From Adiantum capillus-veneris (taxonomy: Eukaryota; Streptophyta; Polypodiopsida; Polypodiales; Pteridaceae), in the NCBI GenBank assembly GCA_014529385.2, contig CM043966.1, positions 109,264,308 through 109,328,307 on the forward strand: 64,000 bases of DNA, written 5' to 3'. Every line of letters starts with the position of its first letter. The first letter of the stretch is position 1. Shown here piece by piece: positions 45,307-56,359 of the stretch. The notes under the pieces were generated by a model. That model searched no databases, was not told the origin of the DNA, and saw nothing but the letters and a program-made list of their open reading frames with translations. The translations under genes were made by a program, and so were the position numbers.

Positions 45307-45518
45307 GGAGGCTCTCTGCAGTTGTGTAACATTACGAGTGAAATTTGTAAATTGCCTTTCCAATGTTTGTAACTATTCTGACATTCACTTCAGATAGTAA
45401 TGATCACATCCTGTACTATTCTTTTTTTGAAGACAATACTATGTGTACTGTTGGCATTCTTTTTTGTCTTGTAAACATTGAATTTGTATACATTCTCCTT
45501 GGAAATCAGCCTTTATAT

Positions 45519-46170
45519 GTGAGGCTAGTTAGTCTTTATAAGAGAATAAAATTTTGTTGGGACATCTTATCTTTCCCTATGTGGATCTTTCATGTAATGT
45601 CCTACATAAGGGTGTGTCTCATATAAAGGGTTCTCCTAGATCTACATGGTCAACTTATTCCTATCTTCATATAATTGAGGAAATGGCTTGTTGAGCCTAG
45701 TAAGAAGAGACACTTAGGGACATGTTGCCTCAAAGCCTCTTTTCATATTCACCTCCATTCATTTAACAAATACATGCACATTAGCCCTAACATAGGTTAG
45801 ACCAATACTTTATATGAAAGGCTAGTTAGTCTTTATAAGAGAATAAAATTTTGTTGGGACATTATTGAAAAGAAGAGACACTTAGGGACATGTTTCTTCA
45901 AAGCCTCTTTTCATATTCACCTCCATTCATTTAACAAATACATTCGCATTAGCCCTAACATAGGTTAGACCAATACTTTATATGTGAGTCTAGTTAGTCT
46001 TTATAAGAGAATACAATTTTGTTGGGACATCTTATCTTCCCCTATGTGGATCTTACATGTAATGTCCTACATAAGGGTGTGTCTCATATAAAGGGTTCTC
46101 CTAGATCTACATGGTCAACTTATATCTATCTTCATATAACTGGGGAAATGGCTTGTTGAGCCTAGTAAGT
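45519..46170. repeat. Three-unit tandem repeat (about 300 bp unit, middle unit deleted)
   Basis: Units start at GGCTAGTTAGTCTTTATAAGAG (45520), 45820 and 45990. Unit 2 lacks about 130 bases between TTGTTGGGACAT and GAAGAGACACTTAGG, and unit 3 is cut after CCTAGTAAG. The unit start again contains CTAGTTAG. Non-coding. Confidence 0.85.
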
Positions 46171-46522
46171 TCACTATTGATCAGCACATACACAATTGTT
46201 TCACAAAAGGTGAGCTCTATATATTGTGACACTTTCCTTAGTAGGCCTTGTATTTGCTGCATTATTCTGTGGCCAGAGGTCCCTGAGGATCTTCCTTGGA
46301 ACACTAATGGCTAACATCTCTTTGAACATTTTTTGTTTCTCTTGAGTTCTAAGAAACTATTCTATGAAGTTCATATTTTCACATGTAGTTTCATAAATTT
46401 TTTTGAGGGTACTAGTAGTTGCATCCACAGGGAAGCTTTTGTCATTGTTCACTAGCCCTTCCAACTTTTCCACTTGGTTTCATTGATTTGTTGTGTGATC
46501 ATTATTTCTTGAATTAGAGTGA

Positions 46523-46815
46523 GGGGAGTAAAATCATGTTAACTTGCACAAAAAATCATGTCCCAACAAATAGTGCTAATTAGTGCAATTTTTGGATGTG
46601 CTAATTTGATCCAAATATGACCCACAATGCAAGCATTATCTATCAAGCTACATATTATTATAAAGCTCTTGAAATAAAGTATCTTGGTTTACAATCTCCA
46701 CAAATTTATGATTTGATTTGTAAAAAAATCACCACATGGCCATTTTTTAAAATCACTGCTGATATACTACTGCTAACAAGCACAAAAAGTGTAGCAAGAT
46801 AACATGCTTTCACCC
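46523..46815. mobile_element. Possible second MITE (293 bp), alternative to the 7-kb element
   Basis: GGGGAGTAAAATCATGTTAAC at the left resembles the GGGTGAAAGCATGTTAAC terminus with an insertion and substitutions. The right end is a good match. The length is very close to the 288-bp MITE and it carries GTGCTAATTAGTGC subterminal motifs. Confidence 0.5.
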
Positions 46816-46859
46816 AGGGACATCTCAAATGTGTGTACATATGCATCAATGATCCATTT

Positions 46860-47766
46860 AAACTTCTCTAATTTATCTTTATTTTTCATAAATTCTTCTC
46901 TCTTTTCCATCATCTTCTTATTGTTCTAGTAGATTTCTCTCACACCAAGTTGACATATTCTAGGCTAGGCCTATGTTCACGTAAGTCCTTCCCCTTCTCC
47001 CTTGCCACTTCTAGTTTCTACGTAAGTACTTCACCTTATCCCTTGCCATTTCTAGTTTATTCATCCAACATGTTATTTCCTTATTTTTAGCTTCAGTTTG
47101 AGTGCCCTTAAGTTGCATGGACTGAGTTTTTTTTTATTATGACTAGTTGCAAGTCCTAGATCTTGGTGTCCTACAGAAGGTCCCACATGGTTCCCAATGC
47201 CTTGTTCTAGGTTGGTGGACCCAAATGATGTGCAACAAACTTGATACATTTTTTCTTGACATTAGTAGGAAATATTGCCGCTACCATATCCTCTTCTTTT
47301 TCTTATTTGAGCCTATCCACTTCTAGTTGGAGTACATCCCTTTTAGTAGTGATTGTGAGAAATCATGTCTACCATTCCTCTAATGTTGAGTTCCAAATTT
47401 GGGGTGTTCTAAATAGCTGTTTCCTTTGTCTCAATAACACCTAGTGTTATTTTCATAACTTTCATTCTAGCTCACTAGCTTATTATGGCCTCTTTCAAGC
47501 TTCCTTCTCTTTGGAATTTGTAGGCCCCAACTTCTGTCTAATATTTTCAAGTTCTCTTTGGTCAGCCTCCATGTATTGATGTGCTTTTTCCTTGTGTCTA
47601 GCTTATTTGATTTTTTTAGCTGCTCCATGATGCACTTGGCTTGTACATCTTTCTTCAGTCTTTCATTTTGAAGTCTTAGACACTCCTTAACTTGATGAAG
47701 CTTATAACATAGGCTATTGTTGGTTCCTTCAAGTTTCTTTTTAACAGGATGCAAAAGAGACTCCAT
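46860..47766 (-). pseudogene. Minus-strand coiled-coil ORF relic
   Basis: 47467-47766 encodes a Lys/Leu/Glu-rich helix (KECLRLQNERLKKDVQAK and onward). Downstream on the same strand repeated fragments such as KLEVAREKGKDLRE and LEMARDKVKYLR appear between stops as far as 46860. It resembles the coiled-coil proteins of some plant retroelements but lacks any diagnostic domain. Confidence 0.4.
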
Positions 47767-47894
47767 GAAATCTTTTATGTTTTACTCATATAATTGTATT
47801 GTCTTCATCATTTTATTCATGTGTTCTTTCTTTTTCCCCTTAATCTTGCCATATATTACTTTAGTTTGTGATTCATGGTTGTGTCCAAGGTTCC

Positions 47895-48970
47895 TGTCAC
47901 GTGACACATCCCAACCTTATGTGTCCGTGGACAAGCTACACCATAGCAGGGTTTCCGTCAGGTCTAGATTAGAAGTGAACTGACACTTTTATGAGTCTAT
48001 TCGTAGACCCTTCATGCCCACTCACTTAGTGTAGATGCATATCCTCTGGTTGCACACCGCATAAGCATGATCATTTACATCAGATTCCATCAGAGACAGT
48101 TTGGGAATTTTTCAAGTGACTTTAGCCTAATTTCCCTATTTTTGACAATTTTCACTTATTTATTAAGTGACTTTTGTTGAGAACTGGGTAGGGCAAATTG
48201 GGCAAGTTAATATATAAGCAAACCAAAGCTAGCATCCAACATCACCATAGACTTCAGCCACCTTTTTTGGTTTTCCATCGCCAACCTCCAACACAGTTTG
48301 GTGTTTTCGCAATTTTTGACCACAAGCAACTCCAACACTTCAACAATTCACTAACGCTAGCAAGATCTTCAACGTTTTTGGATTTCAGCACCACATCAGC
48401 CTAGCGTTTCTGCTAGCAACACGAAGGCATCAGCGTTTTTTAGTTTCAGCCCAATTGCAGCAGAAGACTTAGTGTTTTCATTATGCATAGGAGGTAGCAG
48501 ATTCAGCCTAGATCCATTGCAGAAGTTCAGCCCATAAAAATGCAGCCAAAACAGTCATTTTTAGCCACCGAAACAGTCCCGAAATTCAGCAGATAGAAGA
48601 CCATAGATTTCAGCCATAAAGTCATCGTCGTCATCACCGTCATCGTCATCGGCATAGTCCCAGATTGCATCAGTCCATTGCATCGTCATTGTACCACGCT
48701 GTGCAATCAATAAGTAGACCACTCTCACCAATGAGAGTGGGGCCTTCAGAGGAGGGTTTTGCAACCTCTCCGGTGTCGTATCTCTCTTCTCTCTTTCTCT
48801 CAGTCTCATACACTTGTATGCACAGTGTCCATTCACTTTGTTTGTGATCATAGCACTTTCTCATTAGCAATGGAAGGCTCTACCTTCCATAAGAACAAAA
48901 AGGAACCTTGAGCACACTATGGAGCACTCATCTTGAGCAAAGTAAAATAATCATTCCGTTGCACCTAACA
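47895..48970 (+). mobile_element. Family II LTR, copy 1, 1.08 kb
   Basis: It starts TGTCACGTGACACATCCC (a 12-bp palindrome at the very end) and ends GCACCTAACA. It is repeated almost exactly at 50955-52136 and, truncated, at 54089-54860. GTCATCGTCGTCATC-type short repeats lie at 48618-48650. Confidence 0.85.
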
Positions 48971-48989
48971 TTAGTATCACAGCTTTGGG
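48971..48989 (+). other. Putative iMet-like primer-binding site, family II copy 1
   Basis: TTAGTATCACAGCTTTGGG immediately follows the LTR and resembles the tRNA-iMet site (TTGGTATCAGAGC) with two changes. Copy 2 at 52137 is identical. Confidence 0.6.
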
Positions 48990-49413
48990 AGTGTTCTGTA
49001 TCACTCAAGGAAAGAACTACAATATTTGTTTTTGCTTGTTGCGATCGCACGAACCCAAGTTCGCTTGGGCATGTCGATTCCTAATCGTGTTTTTGAAGAC
49101 TGACAGGAATCCAAAGAAAGAAGGGCTTGTCGAGCCTCCCCTTGTGTCTCTTTTCACTCATTGAGAGCGGACCATGCACTTAGCGGCCGGCCAATGGACG
49201 TGAGGTGGGAAAAAGTAACCTTGGTGTGAGCGCAAGGCCACCAAGGGGTGCGCCCGCGGAAAGGAGTAGAACTCGGGTGAAGAGAAGACCCTTCTCAAAC
49301 GCAGTTTGCAAGCGAAAGAAAACCTCAAGAACCCAAGAACCTCAAGAACCAAGACCCCCGAGAACCCAAGCTCCTCGTGAACTTAAGAACCCACAAGAGC
49401 CCACGACTTCCTA

Positions 49414-50943
49414 ATGGTCATCACTCAAAGCGGAATGGATACTTTGCTTGGAGGTGATGAACATGAGAGAGGCGAAGAATAATTTTCCCCACCAGGAGGT
49501 TTTTCCAACCCTCCCCCTTCACCATCTAGGACAAGGATTGCACTCACTCCTATGGAGGTTTCAGACCACATGTTTTTGGAAAGGAAGTTAGAGCGCGAAG
49601 CAAGAGAAGCAGAAAGAAAGGCAGAACACATAGAAAGAATGGCAACCATAGAGCGTACATACAATGAAGGAATGGCAGCCCTAGCACGTGACCGCGAAGA
49701 GATGTTGCCACTCTTTGCTCGAATGTAGGCACAGATGCATCAAGATCAAGAGAAGGAGACTCTCTCAATCTGTTCTTCTCCAAAGCATGACACACAGGAT
49801 TTGCATGATTGTGTGAAGCATGATGATGAATTGAATTACAACAATTTGCGTGATGATTTGACTGACCATGATAAGCATGATGATTTGGATGCCAATGATT
49901 TGCATAATGATTTGGATGACAATGACAAGCATGATGATTTGCATGATCAATATGTGATTTCTCACAAGCCTGATGAGTTGCATGAAGATGATGTGATTGT
50001 TCACAAGGATGATGTGTTAGTGGATGCTTTTTCTAGCGAAGCTAATCTCGTTGTAGATTTGATCAATCGCGAAGGATCGATCTTGGCTCTCGAGCCTAGG
50101 TCAAAAGAACCCCCTCAGAAAGAACCCACTCAAGAAGAACCCTTTCAGGAAGAACAGATCTTGGCTCTCGTGCCTAGGTCTTAAGAACCCTCACAGGAAG
50201 TATTATGTGTTCGCATGATTGATTCGTACGCAGTGATTGAGTGTTTCATTCGTGATTGTTTCCTGTATATTAGTCAATGTCTTTATGTGCTCCCTTTTCG
50301 TAGGCATGACATATTGTACGTTGAGCACGTTTCCATCATGAATGAGCACGAATGTATGCGGATTTTTCATGAAAAGCTGAAAAGTATGCATGTGAGGAAG
50401 TCACATTCCATGTCTCTTCCTTGGCATGACACAGTTTCTGAACGAGCACATGAAAGTATGAGCATCAATCATAGGCATTTCCATTGTGAATTGCCACATG
50501 TGATTGAATTAGATCAGGATATAAAGATTGGACCTCATTGTTTGCGTGTATGTGATGAACGGTTTGGCACTCCGTCTCCTTGTTCATCTACATTGCCTGC
50601 ACAATCTTTCAGCATGACACGATTTTTTCCACTCACTTTATGTGGAATGGGTATGTTCATGTTTTTGTGTTGGAAGTGGTTTCACGAATTTTCAGCCATG
50701 CAGATTCTTGAAGAAGAAAGAAGCATGACTCTACATGAAGTTGAAGCAAGAAAGGAAACTCAAAAGACTTTGTGTCGCTTTCGGCGCGGCCCAAAGAAGA
50801 AGGCATTGCAGACCTTCATGAAGTTCAAGTACCGCACGACCGAGACATTAGAGTGGGCCGGCGAAGAGTCCCTTCCAGGATTTCGGATGCTCTTCGCAAT
50901 CTCCGTCGACCCAATAGAGTTTGGTACCAGTACCTCACTTTGA
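49414..50943 (+). pseudogene. Family II single-frame ORF, copy 1 (about 510 codons, three stops)
   Basis: One frame runs from an ATG at 49414 to the TGA at 50943, broken only by stops at about 49480, 49726 and 50182. N-terminal: helix with ERKLEREAREAERKAEHIE. Middle: His/Asp/Asn-rich quasi-repeats of HDDLDANDLHNDLDDNDK type, then QKEPTQEEPFQEE. C-terminal: a Cys/His-rich segment, a hydrophobic stretch PLTLCGMGMFMFLCW that could span a membrane, and a basic tail reaching the polypurine tract. No gag knuckle, protease, RT or integrase is visible. Function unknown; a gag- or env-like role is speculation. Confidence 0.6.
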
Positions 50944-50954
50944 AAAGGAGGGTA
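50939..50954 (+). other. Polypurine tract, family II interior 1
   Basis: TTTGAAAAGGAGGGTA directly before the next LTR start TGTCGTGTGAC; the second interior has TTGAAAAGGAGGGGA at 54074-54088. Confidence 0.75.
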
Positions 50955-52136
50955 TGTCGTGTGACACATCCCAACCCTATGTATCCGTGTGTCCGTGGAC
51001 AAGCTACACCATAGGAGGGTTTCCGTTAGTCTAGATTAGAAGTGAAATGGCACTTCTATGAGTCTATTCGTAGACCGTGCATGCCCAATCACTTAGTGTA
51101 GATGCATATCCTTTGGTTGCACACCGCATAAGCATGAGCATTTACATCAGATTCCATCATAGACAGTTTGGGAAATTTTCAAGTGACTTTAGCCTAATTT
51201 ACCTATTTTTGACAATTTTCACTTATTTATTAAGTGACTTTTGTTGGGAACTGAGTAGGGCAAATTGGGTAAGTTAATATATCAGCAACCCAAAGCTAGA
51301 ACTCAACAGCAGAAGAGGCAGTAGGAGCACATGCTCAACATGCACCTTCTCAGCAGTACCCCAGCAGGAATCCCTGGCGTTTTGGTCTCCAACATCGCCA
51401 TAGACTTCAGCCAGCGTTTTTGGTTTGCCATCGCCAACCTCCAACATAGTTTGGCGTTTCTGCATTTTCTGACTGCAGGCAACTCCAGCACTTCAGCAAT
51501 TCACTAACGCTAGCAAGAGCTTCAGCGTTTTTGGATTTCAACAACATATCAGCCTAGCGTTTTTGCTAGCAACAGGAAGGCATCAACATTTTTTGTTTTC
51601 AGCCGAATTGCAGCAGCAGAAGACTCAATGTTTTCATTATGCATAGGAGGTAGCAGATTCAGCCTAGATTCACTGCAGAAGATCCCCCATTTTCAGCCAA
51701 TAAAAACGCAGCCAAAACAGTCATTTTTAGCCACCGAAACAGTCCCGAAATTCAGCAGATAGAAGACCATAGATTTCAGCCATAAAGTCATCGTCGTCAT
51801 CACCGTCATCGTCATCGGCATAGTCCCAGATTGCATCAGTCTATTGCATCGTCATTGTACCACTCTGTGCAATCAATACGTAGACCACTCTCGCCAACGA
51901 GAGTGGGGCCTTCAGAATAGGGTTTTGCAACCTCTCCGGTGTCGTATCTCTCTTCTGTCTTTCTCTCAGTCTCATACACTTGTATGCACAGTGTCCATTC
52001 ACTTTGTTTGTGATCATAGCACTTTCTCATTAGCAACGGAAGGCTCTACCTTCCATAAGAACAAAAAGGAACCTTGAGCACACTATGGAGCACTCATCTT
52101 GAGCAAAGTACAATAATCATTCCGTTGCACCTAACA
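50955..52136 (+). mobile_element. Family II LTR, copy 2 (shared middle LTR), 1.18 kb
   Basis: It starts TGTCGTGTGACACATCC and ends ACCTAACA. Relative to copy 1 it has about 100 extra bases near 51300-51400 (GCAGAAGAGGCAGTAGGAGC region), also present in copy 3. Confidence 0.85.
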
Positions 52137-52155
52137 TTAGTATCACAGCTTTGGG
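52137..52155 (+). other. Putative iMet-like primer-binding site, family II copy 2
   Basis: Identical to 48971-48989. Confidence 0.6.
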
Positions 52156-52649
52156 AGTGTTCTGTATCACTCAAGGAAAGAACTACAATATTTTTTTTTG
52201 CTTGTTGCGATCGCATGAACCCAAGTTCGCTTGGGCATGTCGATTCCTAATCGTGTTTTTGAAGACTGACAAGAATCCAAAGAAAGAAGGGCTTGTCCAG
52301 CCTCCCCTTGTGTCTCTTTTCACTCATTGAGAGCGGACTGTGCACTTAGCGGCCGGCCAATGGACGTGAGGTGGGAAAAAGCAACCTTGGTGTGAGCGCA
52401 AGGCCACCAAGGGGTGCGCCCGCGGAAAGGAGTAGAACTTGGGTGAAGAGAAGACCCTTCTCAAACGTAGTTTGCAAGCGAAAGAAAACCTCAAGAACCC
52501 AAGAACCTCAAGAACCAAGACCCCCGAAAACCTCAAGAACCAAGACCCCCAAGAACCCAAGTTCCTCTTGAACTTAAAAACCGAAGACCCCTAAGAACCC
52601 AAGTTCCTCGTGAACTTAAGAACCCACAAGAACCCATGACTTCATAATG

Positions 52650-54087
52650 GTGATCACTCAAAGCGGAATGGATATATACTTCGCTTGGAGGTGATGAACA
52701 TGAGAGAGGCGAAGAATAATTTTCCCCACCAGGAGGTTTTTCCAACCCTCCCCCTTCACCATCTACGACAAGGATTGCACTCATTCCTATGGAGGTTTCA
52801 GACCACATGTTTTTGGAAAGGAAGTTAGAGCGCGAAGCAAGAGAAGCAGAAAGAAAGGCAGAACACATAGAAAGAATGGCAACCATAGAGCGTACATACA
52901 ATGAAGGAATGGCAACCCTAGCACGTGACCGCGAAGAGATGTTGCCACTCTTTGCTCGAATGTAGGCACAGATGCATCAAGATCAAGAGAAGGAGACTCT
53001 CTCAATCTGTTCTTCTCCAAAGCATGACACACAGGATTTGCATGATTGTGTGAAGCATGATGATGAATTGAATTACAACAATTTGCGTGATGATTTGACT
53101 GACCATGATAAGCATGATGATTTGGATGCCAATGATTTGCATAATGATTTGGATGACAATGACAAGCATGATGATTTGCATGATCAATATGTGATTTCTC
53201 ACAAGCCTGATGAGTTGCATGAAGATGATGTGATTGTTCACAAGGATGATGTGTTAGTGGATGCTTTTTCTAGCGAAGCTAATCTCGTTGTAGATTTGAT
53301 CAATCACGAAGGATCGATCTTGGCTCTCGAGCCTAGGTCAAAAGAACCCCCTCAGAAAGAACCCACTCAAGAAGATCCCCTTCAGGAAGAACAGATCTTG
53401 GCTCTCGTGCCTAGGTCTTAAGAACCCTCACAGGAAGTATTATGTGTTTGCATGATTGATTCGTACGTACTGATTGAGTGTTTCATTCGTGATCGTTTCC
53501 TATATTTTAGACGATGTCTTTATGTGCTCCCTTTTCCTAGGCATGACATATTGTACGTTGAGCACCTTTCCATCATGAATGAGCATGAACATATGCGGAT
53601 TTTCATGAAAAGCTAAAAAGTATGCATGTCAGGAAGTCACATTCCATGTCTCTTCCTTGGCAGATGAAAGTATGAGCATCAAGCATAGGCATTTCCATTG
53701 TGAATTTCCACATGTGATTGAATTAGATCAGGATATAAAGATTGGACCTCATTGTTTGCGTGTATGTGATGAACGGTTTGGCACTCCGTCTCTCTTGTTC
53801 ATCTACATTGCATGCACAATCTTTCAGCATGACACGATTCTTTCCACTCACTTTACGTGGACTCTGGGTATTTTTATGTTTTTGTGTTGGAAGTGGTTTC
53901 ATGAATTTTCAGCCATCGAGATTCTTGAAGAAGAAGGCATTGCAGACCTTCATGAAGTTCAAGTACCGCACGACCGAGACATCAGAGTGAGCTGGCGAAG
54001 AGTCCTTTATGGGATTTCGGATACTCTTTGCGATCTCCCTCGACGCAATAGAGTTCGGTACGAGTACCTCACTTTGAAAAGGAGGGG
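52650..54087 (+). pseudogene. Family II ORF, copy 2 (more damaged)
   Basis: Same protein as 49414-50943, with the same three stops, so the stops predate the duplication. Additional damage: a 4-bp insertion near 52675, a one-base loss near 53600 and a deletion of about 35 bases near 53660. The C-terminal frame IADLHEVQVPHDRDIRV and YLTLKRRG is longer here than in copy 1, where a frameshift changes the tail. It ends in the polypurine tract. Confidence 0.6.
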
Positions 54088-54088
54088 A

Positions 54089-54860
54089 TGTCGTGTGACA
54101 CATCCCAACCCTATGTGTTCGTGTGTCCGTGGACAAGCTACACCATAGCAGGGTTTCCGTTAGTCTAGATTAGAAGTGAAATGGCACTTCTATGAGTCTA
54201 TTCGTAGACCGTGCATGCCCAATCACTTAGTGTAGACGCATATCCTTTGGTTGCACACCGCATAAGCATGAACATTTACATCAGATTCCATCATAGACAG
54301 TTTGAGAAATTTTCAAGTGACTTTAGCCTAATTTACCTATTTTTGACAATTTTCACTTATTTATTAAGTGACTTTTGTTGGGAACTGAGTAGGGCAAATT
54401 GGGTAAGTTAAGCTAGCACTCAACAGCAGAAGAGGCAGTAGGAGCACATGCTCAACATGCACCTTCTCAGCAGTACCCCAGCAGGAATCCCTGGCGTTTT
54501 GGTCTCCAACATCGGCATAGACTTGAGCCAACGTTTTTGGTTTGCCATCGCCAACCTCCAACACAGTTTGGCATTTCTGCATTTCCTGACCGTAGGCAAC
54601 TCCAACACTTCAGCAATTCACTAACGCTAGCAAGAGCTTCAGCGTTTTTGGATTTTAGCACCAGATCAGCCTAGCATTTTTGCTAGCAACAGGAAGGCAT
54701 CAGCGTTTTTTAGTTTCAGCCCAATTGCAGCAGCAGAAGACTCAACGTTTTCATTATGCATAGGAGGTAGCAGATTCATCCTAGATCCATTGCAGAAGAT
54801 CCCCCATTTTCAGCCCATAAAAACGCTGCCAAAACAGTCATTTTCAACCCATAAAAACGC
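54089..54860 (+). mobile_element. Family II LTR, copy 3 (3' truncated)
   Basis: It starts TGTCGTGTGACACATCC after AAAAGGAGGGGA. Similarity ends near 54860, where minus-strand gypsy gag sequence begins. Confidence 0.85.
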
Positions 54861-56359
54861 TCCGAAGGGTAGTACTCACTTTGGTTGCTATACCACATTG
54901 TAGCTGGTACTGGCGTTGGTTTATTTGATGCTTCCATCATTGGCATGTATCTCATGTCTACCTGCATTCTAGCACCTGGCAGCGGAGGTTGTTGTCCTAA
55001 GACAAGCTGTGGCCTTAAAACTCCTATTGGCCCTCGCGCATTCCCCGTAATGTATCTAGATGGAGTAGGTGCTTCTAGAACAGGTTGTACATACCTCTCC
55101 CTAGCATTTTCCATGCTATAATAGCACTCTTCCTCCGTATGGTTCATCCATTTTCTCTCAATTTCACACCACTTCAGCTCTCCCGAATCAGAGCTTACAA
55201 GAGGAATCAACCTCTTGACCAAGTCGTCGATAAGCTTTTCTTGATCAATAGGATTCCTTGGCTTGGCAATGGACTCACTTATCTGTGAAACACTGTTCTG
55301 AGAGGATGTGTCATCTCCTTGACTCTTTAAGTCCATTTCTTTGTATGCCTCACAATTATCCACTAGATAAAGAGCTTCTTTGATCAACTCGTTTAGCGTC
55401 ATCCTCCTTATCATATGCAGATCCTTCTGAAGGGCCGCATCTCTCATTCCCTGGATAAAGATCAGCATCAGTCGTGCTTGCGTAGGTAATTCCGCTCTTG
55501 GACAAAGCTTAACTTATCTCTTGAGCCGTAATGATGCCTTGCGTATTGATTCATTCTCTTTTCGTTTGAATCTATGGATTTGCGAGACCGTGTTGTGAGC
55601 AATGCCTTTTGGCGAGAATTCTTCAATAAAATCCTCAAACAGCTCATCTAGGGTCTCAAAATCCCATTTTTCCACCGAGTCGAACCATGTAGCTGCATCA
55701 TCTTCTAGAGTCAATCCAAATCCTGCAAACTGTGTCGCAAAATCTGAAACTTCCTTTTCTCTAATCACTCTTCTAAAATCTGCTACGTGATCTCTCGGAT
55801 CTTTATCTTTGGAGTATTTTCTGTTTACCCATTTCTGGACTTGGGATGGTCTAACTCGTTGATTGTCTACAAGTCTAACCAGAGACTCTCCCAATCCTTC
55901 TCTCATTATCGCTCTTGAAGGGAATCCTGGTGGCTCCCTTCTTGGAATTCCTATAGGAATTCTCGTGCTTGGTGGAGGCATTTGTGGTCCTTCATTGACC
56001 AAATATCCACCTCTTTCTAGGACAGTCTGTGGATTTGTGCTTTCTACAACTCTGTATTCTCATCCATACTTGTCGACAACTATAGATCTCCATTGACAGT
56101 CGACTCCGTATGTGTAAACATATAAGAGCTTGTAATCCGTTATCTCTTCTAGGTATGGATCTGAGCACCTATAAAGATTGACCTCATTGTCGTCAATGTA
56201 TCTATATAGTCCTTCACTCTCATGACCAATCATCCAAACTCTCTCAAAAAGATGGGTCTTTATCAATTGCAGGTTTGGAAGATCCATTGTGGGAGGATAT
56301 TCCTCTATCGTCGGGATCTCCAAGCTTGTGTAAGCTACGTTTGAATCTAGGGTAGACAT
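54861..56359 (-). pseudogene. gypsy gag (element G2), nearly open, C-terminally cut
   Basis: The ATG at 56359 starts an acidic N-terminus. After an in-frame TGA at about 56060 the capsid domain follows: KDPRDHVADFRRV, DDAATWFDSVEKWDF, LFEDFIEEFSP and QIHRFKRKENESI (55514-56002), a clear retrotransposon gag match. After a TAA at about 55514 the same frame continues FIQGMRDAALQKDL, then a degraded zinc knuckle with Cys/His near WMNHTEEECYY, and a Pro-rich tail. Sequence is lost where the family II LTR begins (54860). No frameshift is needed across 1.5 kb, so this is relatively young. Confidence 0.85.

Larger units (their letters stand above)
39827..46815. mobile_element. Candidate 7-kb TIR transposon related to the 288-bp MITE
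   Basis: The left end GGGTGAAAGCATGTTAAC is identical to the MITE end at 3450. The right end, read inverted from 46815, is GGGTGAAAGCATGTTA and continues TTTTTGTGCT-GTTAGCA as in the MITE. Between them lie gene-like exons and a palindrome array built from the MITE's own subterminal motif. No known transposase was recognised. Alternatively, the right end belongs to a separate 293-bp MITE whose left end is the weaker copy at 46523. No target duplication was found. Confidence 0.45.

Noticed and set aside
49765-53241. Ile/Met-rich minus-strand frames opposite the family II ORF (49765-50004, 53002-53241)
   Set aside because: Antisense shadows of the His/Asp-rich quasi-repeat.
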